Positions 1-8,345 of a stretch of 64,000 bases of DNA are shown here, piece after piece (position 1 is the first letter of the stretch; every line of letters starts with the position of its first letter). The DNA comes from Vibrio cyclitrophicus (GTDB lineage Bacteria > Pseudomonadota > Gammaproteobacteria > Enterobacterales > Vibrionaceae), in contig CP065367.1 of assembly GCA_023206055.1 (NCBI GenBank), positions 1,240,001 through 1,304,000 of the forward strand, written 5' to 3'. The notes below the pieces were generated by a model, which saw nothing but the letters and a program-made list of their open reading frames with translations, did no database searches and was not told the origin of the DNA. Position numbers and translations under genes: made by a program.

Positions 1-201
1 GCTCTGGGTGCTGCTTACCTTGCCGGCCTAGCGGTTGGTTTCTGGGACAGCATCGACGAGCTTCAAGACAAAGCCGTTCTAGACCGTACCTTCATGCCAC
101 ACCACGACGAAGAGAAGCGTAACCGCCGTTACAAAGGCTGGAAGCGTGCTATCAAGTGTGCACAGGTTTGGTCTGAACTGCACGATGACGACGAAGAGTA
201 A
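1..201 (+). CDS. glpK: Glycerol kinase, C-terminal end (partial)
   Basis: The reading frame is open from base 1 to a TAA at 199-201 and encodes the last 66 residues of glycerol kinase, with the family's C-terminal AYLAGLAVGFW segment and a final Lys/Arg-rich helix ending in an acidic tail (HDDDEE). GlpK phosphorylates glycerol to glycerol 3-phosphate in the cytoplasm, which supplies GlpD. The 5' part lies outside the window. It is followed by a terminator and then glpR and glpD, the usual Vibrio glycerol-use order. The identification is firm from sequence and context. Confidence 0.93.
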   Translation, partial: ALGAAYLAGLAVGFWDSIDELQDKAVLDRTFMPHHDEEKRNRRYKGWKRAIKCAQVWSELHDDDEE

Positions 202-280
202 TCTAAGCGTGAGTTAACAGAGGAGCTCGAATAATCCCTTCATAGTTGATTAGATTGTTCGAACCTCAGTAAACGAAACT

Positions 281-309
281 AAAAAGAGCACTATTTTGTG
301 CTCTTTTTT
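281..309 (+). terminator. Rho-independent terminator of glpK
   Basis: An 11-bp stem (AAAAAGAGCAC with GTGCTCTTTTT) closes a 6-base loop and runs into a T-tract. It lies 80 bases after the glpK stop codon. Confidence 0.85.
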
Positions 310-476
310 GCGTTTCAGGCTCAAATCTTACGTTACGAGCACCGTTTTTGCGGTTTAGACATGATTCCTTACCATCATTACTTCTCTCTCTTCGTCAATT
401 CGAGCACAATAGCGCGAGTTTATATTTTCGATTTTGACACGCTAGAGCCTTTGGCGTGCAGGGAGTGGTAAGTTAA

Positions 477-1268
477 GTGAAGCAGATACCAAGACACCAG
501 CAGATTGTAGACCTGGTTAAAACACAAGGATATGTGAGTACCGATGAGCTCGTTGAAAAGTTCGATGTCAGCCCACAAACCATAAGACGAGACCTCAACG
601 AACTGGCCGATGGCAACAAAATCCGTCGCTATCATGGTGGTGCTACGATTCCTTTAAGCTCAGAAAACACCTCGTATAACACGCGTAAAGCGCTTAATTT
701 CAACGAAAAAGACGTGATCGCCGACGAACTGGTTAAGCACATCCCAGATGGTGCGACTTTGTTTGTTGATATCGGTACCACACCAGAATCAGTTGCACGT
801 GCACTCAACAAAAATCACAAACAGTTAAGAGTCGTCACCAACAACATTAACGTGGCGAGCATCCTTCTGCCGAATCCTGAGATAAAGGTTATCTTGGCGG
901 GTGGCGAAGTAAGAAACCGCGACGGCGGTATTGTCGGTGAAGCGACACTCGATTTCGTAAAGCAATTCCGTCTTGATTTCGGCATATTGGGGATCAGTGG
1001 TATCGACTTTGATGGCTCACTGCTCGATTTTGACTATCACGAAGTTCGAGTGAAACAAGCCATCATCGAGAACAGCCGCAGCATCTTCTTAGCCGTTGAC
1101 CACACAAAGTTTGGCCGCAATGCGATGGTTAAACTCGGCAATATCTCCCAGGCGCATATGGTGTTTACCAACAAACAGCCACCAGAAGAGATTCTGAACA
1201 TCCTTAAAGATTCAGCAATTCCGTTAGAAATTATCGATACTGCTCAGCCTTCAACTTCAGGCGAATAG
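477..1268 (+). CDS. glpR: GlpR, DeoR-family repressor of glycerol 3-phosphate genes
   Basis: 263 residues. An N-terminal DeoR winged helix (about residues 6-57, with the VSPQTIRRDLNEL recognition region) precedes a phosphosugar-sensor domain (about 75-235) carrying the family motifs DIGTTPE, VTNNINVA, AGGEVRNRDGG and VDHTKFGR. The protein is close to E. coli GlpR throughout. It represses glp genes and is released by glycerol 3-phosphate. The start is GTG, preceded by AGGGAG about 10 bases upstream. glpK lies before it and glpD after it, each separated by terminators, so glpR probably has its own promoter. The identification is near certain. Confidence 0.95.
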   Translation: MKQIPRHQQIVDLVKTQGYVSTDELVEKFDVSPQTIRRDLNELADGNKIRRYHGGATIPLSSENTSYNTRKALNFNEKDVIADELVKHIPDGATLFVDIGTTPESVARALNKNHKQLRVVTNNINVASILLPNPEIKVILAGGEVRNRDGGIVGEATLDFVKQFRLDFGILGISGIDFDGSLLDFDYHEVRVKQAIIENSRSIFLAVDHTKFGRNAMVKLGNISQAHMVFTNKQPPEEILNILKDSAIPLEIIDTAQPSTSGE

Positions 1269-1336
1269 CCTCTGCTAATCCAAGCTAGATTAAGTTGAGC
1301 TAAATTAAGTAAAGCTCTCTCATTCATTGAGCAATC

Positions 1337-1385
1337 AAAGCCAGATCTATTGATAAAACACTTTATCGATAGCTGGCTTTTTTAG
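1337..1385 (+). terminator. Rho-independent terminator of glpR
   Basis: A long hairpin pairs AAAGCCAG...CTATTGATAAA with TTTATCGATAGCTGGCTTT and is followed by T residues. It lies 70 bases after the glpR stop. Confidence 0.8.
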
Positions 1386-1449
1386 TAACTGAACCAACAA
1401 TACTTGATCCCTGTTCGTGTCACTTCTATGCTCGAATAAGTTTTATTTG

Positions 1450-1480
1450 AACCTCTGCTTTCATAAGCAGAGGTTTTTTT
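1450..1480 (+). terminator. Second terminator in the glpR-glpD gap
   Basis: An 11-bp stem (AACCTCTGCTT with AAGCAGAGGTT) with a TCAT loop runs into eight T residues. No coding frame lies between this and the glpR terminator. It may therefore terminate readthrough or a short untranslated RNA starting in 1386-1449. Confidence 0.75.
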
Positions 1481-1506
1481 ATGCTCAAATCACATAAAAC
1501 GCGCAT

Positions 1507-1537
1507 AAACGAAAATAATAAATGACCGCAAACGAAA
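1507..1537 (+). promoter_or_regulatory. Candidate GlpR operator repeats upstream of glpD
   Basis: The octamer AAACGAAA occurs twice (1507-1514 and 1530-1537), 23 bases apart, in the AT-rich leader 60-90 bases before glpD. E. coli GlpR sites contain TTCG/CGAA half-sites, so this is a reasonable operator candidate, but the match is short. Confidence 0.3.
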
Positions 1538-1597
1538 GTTAAGATAGGATTCACTTATGTTCTAAAATGCTCGTTCGCTCAGCAAGAGGTCAAAATC

Positions 1598-3157
1598 ATG
1601 AGTGCTCAACAAAATAATTCAAACAACAGTACATCTTCCACTTTAGACTTGATCGTGATTGGCGGCGGCATCAATGGTGCAGGCATCGCGGCAGATGCAG
1701 CAGGTCGTGGTCTCAACGTTGGCTTATACGAAGCAAATGACTTTGCTTCTGCTACTTCATCTGCAAGTTCAAAACTGATCCACGGTGGTTTACGTTACCT
1801 TGAACATTACGAGTTTCGTTTGGTTTCGGAAGCGCTTGCAGAACGCGAAGTATTGTTAAGAAAAGCACCTCATGTTGCTCAGCCAATGCGTTTCCGTTTA
1901 CCTCATCGACCATTTTTACGCCCAGCTTGGATGATCCGCTGTGGCCTATTCCTTTACGATAACTTGGGTAAACGCACCACACTTCCCGGAAGTAAAACGG
2001 TAAACCTAGCGAAATCAGGTTTACTGAAGCCAGAAATGAAAACAGGTTTCGAATACTCAGATTGCTGGGTAGATGATGCGCGCATGGTATTGCTCAACGT
2101 GTTAGCGGCGAAAGAGAACAACGCTGAAATACGTAACTACTGCCGTGTTGAAAAAGCGCACCGTGAAGGCGGTATCTGGCATGTGACGATCCTTGATGTG
2201 ATGACAAACCAACGCTTTGAACGTAAAGCAAAAGCGCTAGTGAATGCAGCAGGCCCTTGGGTTAAGCAATTCTTTGATGATGGATTAGAGCAGGCTTCGC
2301 CTCGTAATATTCGTTTGATCAAAGGTTCACACATTGTTGTGCCACGCATTCATGACGAACCACAAGCGTACATTCTACAAAACAAAGATAATCGTATTGT
2401 GTTCATGATCCCTTACCTAGATAAGTTCTCGATCATCGGTACTACCGACCTTGAATACAAAGGCGATCCACGTAACGTCGCAATTGATGATGTCGAAGTG
2501 GATTACTTGATTGATATTGTTAACCAACACTTTGTTAAACAGCTTGGCCGTGAAGATGTGGTTTGGACATACAGTGGCGTAAGACCGCTTTGTGACGACG
2601 AATCTGATTCACCGCAAGCGATCACTCGTGACTACACATTGGAATTAGACGCAGAGCTAGATCAAGCACCACTGCTTTCGATCTTCGGCGGCAAACTAAC
2701 CACTTACCGTAAACTAGGCGAAGCAGCACTTAAGAAGTTAGAACCACACCTAACCAACATGGGTGCGCCTTGGACAGCCAACAACACGCTTCCAGGCGGT
2801 AACTTCAGCTGTAGCAGAGAGCAACTGGCGACCATGATCCACACTAAATACCCTTGGGCATCTGAAGCGTTATTGCTTCGCTACGTGACTCAATTCGGTA
2901 CTTACACGTGGAAACTACTGGAAGGTGCGAATAGCGAAGCTGACCTTGGCATCCAGTTCTCAAGCGAGGCACATGGCGTTTATCAAGTTGAAATCGATTA
3001 CTTGATCAATGAAGAGATGGCGATGACTGACGAAGATATTTTGTGGCGCAGAACCAAGCTAGGCCTTTACATGAGCGAATCAGAGCAGCAAACGGTGACT
3101 GATTACTTGAAAGAGAAGCTACAAAGCAAAGTCGTGAGCTTTTCTCAAGTCGGCTAA
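1598..3157 (+). CDS. glpD: Aerobic glycerol-3-phosphate dehydrogenase
   Basis: 519 residues. The protein oxidises glycerol 3-phosphate to dihydroxyacetone phosphate at the cytoplasmic membrane and feeds electrons to quinone through FAD. An N-terminal Rossmann motif GGGINGAG (residues about 22-29) binds FAD. SASSKLIHGGLRYLE, the later IIGTTDLEY and the GGKLTTYRKL motif are typical of GlpD, and the C-terminal helical domain is complete. The ATG is preceded by AAGAGG at suitable spacing. The N-terminal Asn/Ser-rich stretch is slightly longer than in E. coli. It is likely GlpR-regulated through the repeats just upstream. Confidence 0.95.
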   Translation: MSAQQNNSNNSTSSTLDLIVIGGGINGAGIAADAAGRGLNVGLYEANDFASATSSASSKLIHGGLRYLEHYEFRLVSEALAEREVLLRKAPHVAQPMRFRLPHRPFLRPAWMIRCGLFLYDNLGKRTTLPGSKTVNLAKSGLLKPEMKTGFEYSDCWVDDARMVLLNVLAAKENNAEIRNYCRVEKAHREGGIWHVTILDVMTNQRFERKAKALVNAAGPWVKQFFDDGLEQASPRNIRLIKGSHIVVPRIHDEPQAYILQNKDNRIVFMIPYLDKFSIIGTTDLEYKGDPRNVAIDDVEVDYLIDIVNQHFVKQLGREDVVWTYSGVRPLCDDESDSPQAITRDYTLELDAELDQAPLLSIFGGKLTTYRKLGEAALKKLEPHLTNMGAPWTANNTLPGGNFSCSREQLATMIHTKYPWASEALLLRYVTQFGTYTWKLLEGANSEADLGIQFSSEAHGVYQVEIDYLINEEMAMTDEDILWRRTKLGLYMSESEQQTVTDYLKEKLQSKVVSFSQVG

Positions 3158-3199
3158 TTCCACCAGCCAACAATACGGTTCAAGAACCTGATTATCACG

Positions 3200-3231
3200 A
3201 AGCTTAGCGTCCCCCGCGCTAAGCTTTTTTA
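3200..3231 (+). terminator. Rho-independent terminator of glpD
   Basis: A perfect 10-bp stem (AAGCTTAGCG with CGCTAAGCTT) is followed by a T-tract, 43 bases after the glpD stop. Confidence 0.85.
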
Positions 3232-3412
3232 TTGTCTGCTATTTCGCTCTGAGTGAGACTTTGTTCGCACTTCCATTTTCAACAAAATCTAAATAGTGTT
3301 TTATTAATCTGCTTGATTATCAACTTCACAAAAGGTTGCTATTCTTTATCTCAACGAAACAACACATTCAAAAACGCTCGCGATGTCAGCGCTTTAATAA
3401 GGAATCTATTCC

Positions 3413-4222
3413 ATGCAAAAAGTTATCCTGATCACTGGCTCTACCGATGGTATCGGCTTCGAAACGGCAAAAGTACTCGTTCAACAAGGTCACCACGTTT
3501 TATTGCATGGACGTAACCCAAGCAAACTAAAAGATGTTGAGCAGCAGCTTGTAACTCTCTCTACTGAAGCAAAAATCCAAAGCTACGTGGCAGACTTGTC
3601 TGTTTTGGCTGATGTGGATGCGTTGGCTGACGAAGTGATTGCTGAGCACGAGAAAATTGACGTACTGATTAACAACGCAGGCGTGTTCAACACTCCGAAT
3701 CCAATCACTAAAGATGGTTTGGATGTTCGTTTTGCTGTAAACACGGTGTCGCCGTATCACCTAACCAAGCGCCTGCTGCCGGTGCTAGGCTCATCTAGCC
3801 GCGTGGTTAACCTGTCTTCAGCTGCGCAAGCCGCAGTGAGCATCGAAGCGCTAGAAGGTAAAAAACCGCTTTCTGATGGCGACGCTTACGCACAAAGCAA
3901 ACTGGCGATCACTATGTGGACTCGTGAAATGGCAAAAGAATTAGGTTCTACAGGTCCAATGGTGGTTGCAGTAAATCCAGCTTCGTTACTAGGCAGTAAG
4001 ATGGTGAAAGACGCTTACGGCATTGCCGGTGGTGACCTGAGCATCGGTTCTGATATTCTAGTTCGCGCATCATTGTCTGATGAGTTCGCACAAGCGGGTG
4101 GCAAATACTTTGATAACGACAACAATACTTTTGCTAACCCGCACCCAGATGCAATTTACGGTGACAAGTCGCAGCAAGTTATCGCTAAAATTGATGAGAT
4201 CATCGCAGCAACGCTTTCTTAA
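3413..4222 (+). CDS. Short-chain dehydrogenase/reductase, retinol-dehydrogenase-like
   Basis: 269 residues. This is a classical SDR: the nucleotide-binding motif TGSTDGIG lies near residue 8, NNAG near 86 and the catalytic YAQSK near 161 with a Ser in NLSSAAQ upstream. HGRN after the second strand suggests NADP(H) preference, which is an inference. AAGGAA precedes the ATG. The gene is convergent with a LysR gene and shares a terminator with it. A clear paralogue lies at 48107-48976, also with a LysR relative nearby (44464-45375). The substrate cannot be read from the sequence. Confidence 0.85.
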   Translation: MQKVILITGSTDGIGFETAKVLVQQGHHVLLHGRNPSKLKDVEQQLVTLSTEAKIQSYVADLSVLADVDALADEVIAEHEKIDVLINNAGVFNTPNPITKDGLDVRFAVNTVSPYHLTKRLLPVLGSSSRVVNLSSAAQAAVSIEALEGKKPLSDGDAYAQSKLAITMWTREMAKELGSTGPMVVAVNPASLLGSKMVKDAYGIAGGDLSIGSDILVRASLSDEFAQAGGKYFDNDNNTFANPHPDAIYGDKSQQVIAKIDEIIAATLS

Positions 4223-4263
4223 TGACAGCTACGCTCAATTGATTTTCTGATTCCAAGAAAAAC

Positions 4264-4310
4264 GCCCTCCGCTTCTAATATATTCACTTAGAAGCGGAGG
4301 GCTTTTTCGT
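4264..4310. terminator. Bidirectional terminator between SDR and LysR genes
   Basis: A long stem (GCCCTCCGCTTCTA pairing with TAGAAGCGGAGGGC) has A-rich and T-rich flanks, so it can end both convergent genes. Confidence 0.85.
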
Positions 4311-4325
4311 TAAATCGGTTTACCT

Positions 4326-5222
4326 CTACTTTTGCTCCCAATACGGCGGGTTGCCATAGTATTCAGAGAAGTAGTCAATGAAGGCTCTCACCTTGGGTGC
4401 AAGTAACCTTGTGCTAGGGTACACCGCCCAAATCGCGGGCTCTGAGGTTAATGGGTAATCTTCTAATATTTGAATCAGTTGACCACTTTTCAGTTGCTCA
4501 TACGCACACCAATTCGACGTCACCGTGATACCCAACCCACCAATAGTAGCATCACGCAGTGCTTCGCCGTTATCCGCTCTAAAAGATCCTGAAGCCTTGA
4601 TCGTTTTAGGTCCGTTTTCAGTGTGAAAAGTCCAGCTTTCTAAGCCAATCAAACTAATACACTGGTGGTCATTAAGATCTTGAGGGGTGGCTGGCTTGCC
4701 GTATTTGATTAGATAATCAGGCGATGCACACACAACACGTTTGTCTGTCGCGAGCTTACGAGCAATAAGTGTCGAATCTTTCAGTTCAGAGATTCGAATT
4801 GCGATATCGAAGCCGCCTTCTACAAGATCAACCATAGAGTCTGACAATCTGAAATCAACTTTCAAACCCGGGTAACGCTCAAGAAAGCCAGGCAATGCCG
4901 GAACAAGATGCAAACGCCCAAAAGACGCAGATGCCGTAACGCGCAACGTTCCGGTTGGTGAATCACAGCCCACACCGACCGCCGATTTGGCAGCATCGAC
5001 ACTCGATAACACCTCTTCAGCGTGAGGTAAGAATGCTTCTCCCTCCTCTGTTAAAGACACCTTACGAGTGGTGCGGTGGACCAAGCGAACGCCTAAATTG
5101 TCTTCCAATTTACTGATGTGCGAGCTTGCAACAGCAGGAGATAAACCAAGCTCTTGCCCAGCCATGCTGATGTTATGTGTGGAAGCTAAACGAACAAACA
5201 ACTTGAGGTGTTCAATATTCAT
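4326..5222 (-). CDS. LysR-family transcriptional regulator
   Basis: 298 residues with an N-terminal LysR winged helix (residues 1-60, with ASTHNISMAGQELGLSPAVASSHISKLE) and a C-terminal substrate-binding domain. The overall pattern (RTTRKVSLTEEG, FRLSDSMVDLVEGGFDIAIRI, RVVCASPDYL) is that of the CrgA/DsdC-like LTTR subgroup. The start ATG is at 5222. It is convergent with the SDR gene, which is its most likely target, although classical LTTR targets are divergent. The protein at 44464-45375 is a close paralogue, differing at only a few positions in the first 70 residues. The effector is unknown. Confidence 0.88.
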   Translation of the reverse strand: MNIEHLKLFVRLASTHNISMAGQELGLSPAVASSHISKLEDNLGVRLVHRTTRKVSLTEEGEAFLPHAEEVLSSVDAAKSAVGVGCDSPTGTLRVTASASFGRLHLVPALPGFLERYPGLKVDFRLSDSMVDLVEGGFDIAIRISELKDSTLIARKLATDKRVVCASPDYLIKYGKPATPQDLNDHQCISLIGLESWTFHTENGPKTIKASGSFRADNGEALRDATIGGLGITVTSNWCAYEQLKSGQLIQILEDYPLTSEPAIWAVYPSTRLLAPKVRAFIDYFSEYYGNPPYWEQK

Positions 5223-5340
5223 GTGATTACCAATAAAATATTAAAAATCGTGTACTAGTAACCCTCATTATGCGTCATTCACATAACAATACAACGTGTT
5301 AACTCAGTTGAATTGTGAAGATCTTATTGAACCAAAACGA

Positions 5341-5365
5341 AAAAAACTCCCGAAGGAGTTTTTGG
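5341..5365 (-). terminator. Terminator of the DUF465 gene
   Basis: The stem AAAAAACTCC/GGAGTTTTT with a CGAA loop, read on the minus strand, ends in a T-run. It lies 50 bases beyond the stop of the 78-residue DUF465 gene. Confidence 0.7.
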
Positions 5366-5414
5366 TCTAAGTCTGCAATTCGCCATTTAGCTAATCAACA
5401 AAACTACCCGCTCA

Positions 5415-5651
5415 CTAGCCAGTTAAACGTGCATGCAGTGCATCTTTCAGTACAGAACGATCGTGTTTCAGTTGGTGCATCGAGCCGTCATCAATGGGTG
5501 AATCTTTCAGCTCAAGCTTACGAATCTCTTTATCAAGGTTGTCGTATGTCTTCATGTCTGCAGCAAAGCCATCGTCAGTTTTAACAAGCTCAGCAATTTT
5601 ATCTTTCATTTCAGGAAATTCGTGAACAAGAGAATGATTTTCACCTAGCAT
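5415..5651 (-). CDS. DUF465 (YdcH-family) small protein
   Basis: 78 residues, mostly charged and helical, probably cytoplasmic. It begins MLGENHSLVHEFPE and contains YDNLDKEIRKLE and LKHDRSVLKD, the recognisable DUF465/YdcH pattern of a short antiparallel coiled coil. AAGAGG precedes the ATG at good spacing. A terminator follows. The molecular role of the family is not established. The upstream region holds a nine-copy ACATC repeat about 140 bases from the start codon. Confidence 0.88.
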   Translation of the reverse strand: MLGENHSLVHEFPEMKDKIAELVKTDDGFAADMKTYDNLDKEIRKLELKDSPIDDGSMHQLKHDRSVLKDALHARLTG

Positions 5652-5790
5652 AGAAACCTCTTAAGTTGAGTAAAGTGATTGGTATTAAACATATTCATTA
5701 TTTACCTTAGCAAGGGACTCAAATAACAAATGAGATCCAGTACACAGCATAGAACATAAAACAACCAACCTAATATTCACAAGCACATGA

Positions 5791-5835
5791 ACATCACATC
5801 ACATCACATCACATCACATCACATCACATCACATC
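5791..5835. repeat. Pentanucleotide tandem repeat (ACATC)9
   Basis: Nine perfect uninterrupted copies of ACATC occupy 45 bases and are followed by ACC. The repeat lies in the 253-base gap between the DUF465 gene and the mini-lipoprotein gene, about 140 bases upstream of the DUF465 start. It is outside any credible coding frame. Perfect short tandem repeats of this length can slip during replication, so copy number may vary between isolates. Confidence 0.95.
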
Positions 5836-5848
5836 ACCATTTAAGCAA

Positions 5849-5879
5849 TAAAAAAGCTCTGTAAAACTACAGAGCTCGA
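5849..5879 (-). terminator. Terminator of the mini-lipoprotein gene
   Basis: On the minus strand, GAGCTCTGTAG pairs across a TTTT loop with ACAGAGCTTTTTT and continues into T residues. It lies 26 bases after the stop at 5905. Confidence 0.85.
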
Positions 5880-5904
5880 TTAAATACTCACAGGCAAGGT
5901 TGAG

Positions 5905-6027
5905 TTAACTACTACACCCTTGAGTATGAACTCGGTTCATGTCGTCACCGACTTGTGCTTCTTGAGACCCTGTCGATTGGCATCCCGCCACAAACAATAA
6001 CGTCACAGATAAGATAAGCCATTTCAT
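5905..6027 (-). CDS. Very small lipoprotein (40 residues)
   Basis: The frame starts with ATG at 6027, preceded by AGAGGA, and ends with TAA at 5905. It encodes MKWLILSVTLLFVAGC followed by QSTGSQEAQVGDDMNRVHTQGCSS. The hydrophobic segment followed by VAGC is a lipobox, so the mature chain would be a lipid-anchored peptide of about 25 residues. A strong terminator follows directly. A ribosome-binding site, a lipobox and a terminator together make it credible despite its length. The function is unknown. Confidence 0.72.
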   Translation of the reverse strand: MKWLILSVTLLFVAGCQSTGSQEAQVGDDMNRVHTQGCSS

Positions 6028-6264
6028 AATAAATCCTCTTTTGGTCATGACTAAAGCATAGTGCTTAAAAGCGCGGATACCTCAGCCATTAACTAAAGCC
6101 TTACCTGCCGATAAAGCCTTGGTTAATGAACAAAGCATCGCTTCATTAATTAACGACCTGCTTTTGTACAAAAAACTTTCACTCAACTGAATAAAAATCG
6201 CACAAAGTAAAAGAAGAATAGCTGTGGAGCCATGACGAGGATTTTAAAAATGAGTCGCTATAAG

Positions 6265-6960
6265 CTAGTCACTCGTTGCCAAACGCACTGCCGCTTCTGC
6301 ATGGATGGCAGTGGTATCAAACAGTGGCACATCGGTGTGTTGCTGTTGAATCAGTAGCGCGATTTCAGTACATCCTAGAATCACAGCCTCAGCCCCTTGT
6401 TGGCTTAGCTTCTCAATGATTTGACGATATACATCTCGAGATTCTTCTTTTACTTCACCTCGACACAACTCTTGATAAATGATGTTGTGGACTTGCTTTC
6501 GGTCACTCTCATCAGGAATGACGACATCGATTCCAAATTGATTGCTCAGGCGCCCTTTGTAGAAATCTTGCTCCATTGTGAAAGCGGTACCGAGTAATCC
6601 GACTTTCTTCACGCCCTGCTCAAGCAACTTCTGCGCCGTGGTATCAGCGATGTGCAAGATAGGAATCGTGATCTTCTCTTCGATCTCAGGAACGACCTTA
6701 TGCATGGTATTAGTACAGATCAAGATGAAGTCCGCCCCGCCCTTCTCTACCGATAAAGCCGCGTCCGATAATATATCTGCTGTCTCTGCCCAACGACCTT
6801 GGTGTTGCAGCTTTCCTATCTCATCGAAGTTCACGCTATACATACAAACCTTTGCAGAATTGAGCCCGCCAAGCGCGGCTTTTACACCCTCGTTAATGGA
6901 TTTATAGTAGCTCATTGTCGATTCCCAACTCATGCCGCCAAGCAATCCGATCGTTTTCAT
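6265..6960 (-). CDS. Aspartate/glutamate racemase family protein
   Basis: 231 residues. It belongs to the cytoplasmic Asp/Glu racemase family (YgeA-like) that uses two cysteines for acid-base catalysis. It begins TIGLLGGMSWEST, and has the first cysteine in ICTNTMHK (near residue 82) and the second in LGCTEIALL (near residue 197). Both catalytic cysteines are intact. It is a single-gene unit, ATG at 6960. Exact substrate specificity (aspartate, glutamate or a broad range) is not visible in the sequence. Confidence 0.87.
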   Translation of the reverse strand: MKTIGLLGGMSWESTMSYYKSINEGVKAALGGLNSAKVCMYSVNFDEIGKLQHQGRWAETADILSDAALSVEKGGADFILICTNTMHKVVPEIEEKITIPILHIADTTAQKLLEQGVKKVGLLGTAFTMEQDFYKGRLSNQFGIDVVIPDESDRKQVHNIIYQELCRGEVKEESRDVYRQIIEKLSQQGAEAVILGCTEIALLIQQQHTDVPLFDTTAIHAEAAVRLATSD

Positions 6961-7060
6961 TTTTCTATTCCTTTAATTTCTGACTATCCCGATTAAAGCG
7001 TCATGCGTTGAAAATTTATAGTACGTTCTTGCTTAAAGCGAGCCTAAACCTCCGTTCACA

Positions 7061-7092
7061 AAAAAGGCTCGAATCAAAAATCCGAGCCTTTG
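7061..7092 (-). terminator. Terminator of the HAD phosphatase gene
   Basis: The stem AAAGGCTCG/CGAGCCTTT with an AT-rich loop, read on the minus strand, is followed by TTTTTT. Confidence 0.8.
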
Positions 7093-7118
7093 TGCTTTTA
7101 TCAAAGGAAACCTTGGCG

Positions 7119-8102
7119 TTAGTACACCTCACACCAATCGGCTTTCATGTCGATCAACGTCCAATCATCTCTAGAGTTCGCTTCATCGAGTGCTTTATCC
7201 AACTTACCAACATGAGACTTACGATCGTACTGCCACTCACGCTCGGCATCGGTATGGTGAACAATCATAGCCATTGAGTTCGGTTGGCTCGTTGCCCACT
7301 GCATCATCGCTTGGTCACCGTCTGAGTTACCTACGGCTAAAATAGGCTTCTTACCGATAATATGCTGAATGTTAGTGACCTTTCCGGCTTTGTCATCGAT
7401 GGTCAAAATGGACGAATCTTTGGTCACCGTCGGATTACCATCGTTGTAGCTGTAGTTGTATTTAAGCGCGCTACCAATAATCTGCTCTGGCGGGATGTTA
7501 TAAGCTTGCGGAGCCCACGCTCGCATGAAGTCAACGCCACCACCCGACACAATGTAAGTTTTAAAATCATGATCTTGCAGGTAGGTCAGCATCTCTTTCA
7601 TTGGCTGATAAGTCAGATCTGTGTACGCTTTATTGAAGCGCTCGTCTTTTGCTACCGCTAACCATTGCTTAACGTCTTGCTGGTATTGTTCAACTGTCAT
7701 ACCAGAATGTGTCGCCATGATGATTTTCAATAACCCTTCTTCACCGCTGCCAAGAACGCTCTCAATATCCCCTTCAAGTACAAACTTAAACGGTGCTTCC
7801 GTTTTCCATTCAGGGTGCTCTGGCGCCATCTCTTTTACACGGTCCAACGCAAACGCCAATTGGAAGTAGTAAGGCTTTTCTGACCAAAGCGTACCGTCGT
7901 TATCAAATACGGCGATGCGATTTTCAATTGCCACAAACGTATCAGACTCAGCTTTGGTGGCTTGCCCAACAAAGTCGACGATAGCTGTTTTACTCTCGCT
8001 GTCCTTCCAAGAAGGCAGCAAATTGGGGTCACAATCTTTAGCAAAAGATGAGAAAGAGAGACTGGATAAAATCGCGACTGACAAAAGGGTTATTTTCTTC
8101 AT
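7119..8102 (-). CDS. Exported HAD-superfamily phosphatase
   Basis: 327 residues. A typical Sec signal peptide (KK then a hydrophobic core, ending SFAK near residue 22) suggests a periplasmic enzyme. The HAD motif I is VFDNDGTLW (nucleophile and acid Asp near residues 68-70), motif II is IVSGGG, and motif IV lies around VGNSDGDQAM. The fold resembles phosphoserine-phosphatase-like HAD hydrolases. Length and motifs are complete. The substrate is unknown; an exported phosphomonoesterase is the best inference. It stands alone, followed by its own terminator. Confidence 0.85.
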   Translation of the reverse strand: MKKITLLSVAILSSLSFSSFAKDCDPNLLPSWKDSESKTAIVDFVGQATKAESDTFVAIENRIAVFDNDGTLWSEKPYYFQLAFALDRVKEMAPEHPEWKTEAPFKFVLEGDIESVLGSGEEGLLKIIMATHSGMTVEQYQQDVKQWLAVAKDERFNKAYTDLTYQPMKEMLTYLQDHDFKTYIVSGGGVDFMRAWAPQAYNIPPEQIIGSALKYNYSYNDGNPTVTKDSSILTIDDKAGKVTNIQHIIGKKPILAVGNSDGDQAMMQWATSQPNSMAMIVHHTDAEREWQYDRKSHVGKLDKALDEANSRDDWTLIDMKADWCEVY

Positions 8103-8293
8103 AGCACTACCATGTTGTTGAATTAATTACCGGGTTTAATGTAATTCATCCTAGTTGGTCTACTCTGATTTTCCACTTATGGACACTATAACCAATGTTC
8201 ATGTTGGTATTAGATTAGTGCCACAACGAAGACTGGCTGGGTGCCCTGCGATGTATTTATCGATAATTTAAATTTGAAAAGAGAACAAATAAC

Positions 8294-8332
8294 AAAAAGC
8301 AGAACTTCAATTTCTCAAAGTTCTGCTTTTTT
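8294..8332 (-). terminator. Terminator of the old-yellow-enzyme gene
   Basis: A 13-bp stem (AAAAGCAGAACTT with AAGTTCTGCTTTT) has T-rich ends on both strands and lies 14 bases after the stop on the minus strand. Confidence 0.85.
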
Positions 8333-8345
8333 AATTCGTTACGGC

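Noticed and set aside
3253..3516. Plus-strand frame of 87 residues before the SDR gene
   Set aside because: It overlaps the SDR start in another frame and lacks a credible ribosome-binding site.
5315..5584. Plus-strand frame of 89 residues opposite the DUF465 gene
   Set aside because: It is the antisense of the recognised DUF465 gene and terminator, and has no family pattern.
5791..5835. ACATC repeats considered as a CRISPR array
   Set aside because: The units are five bases with no spacers; it is a simple tandem repeat.
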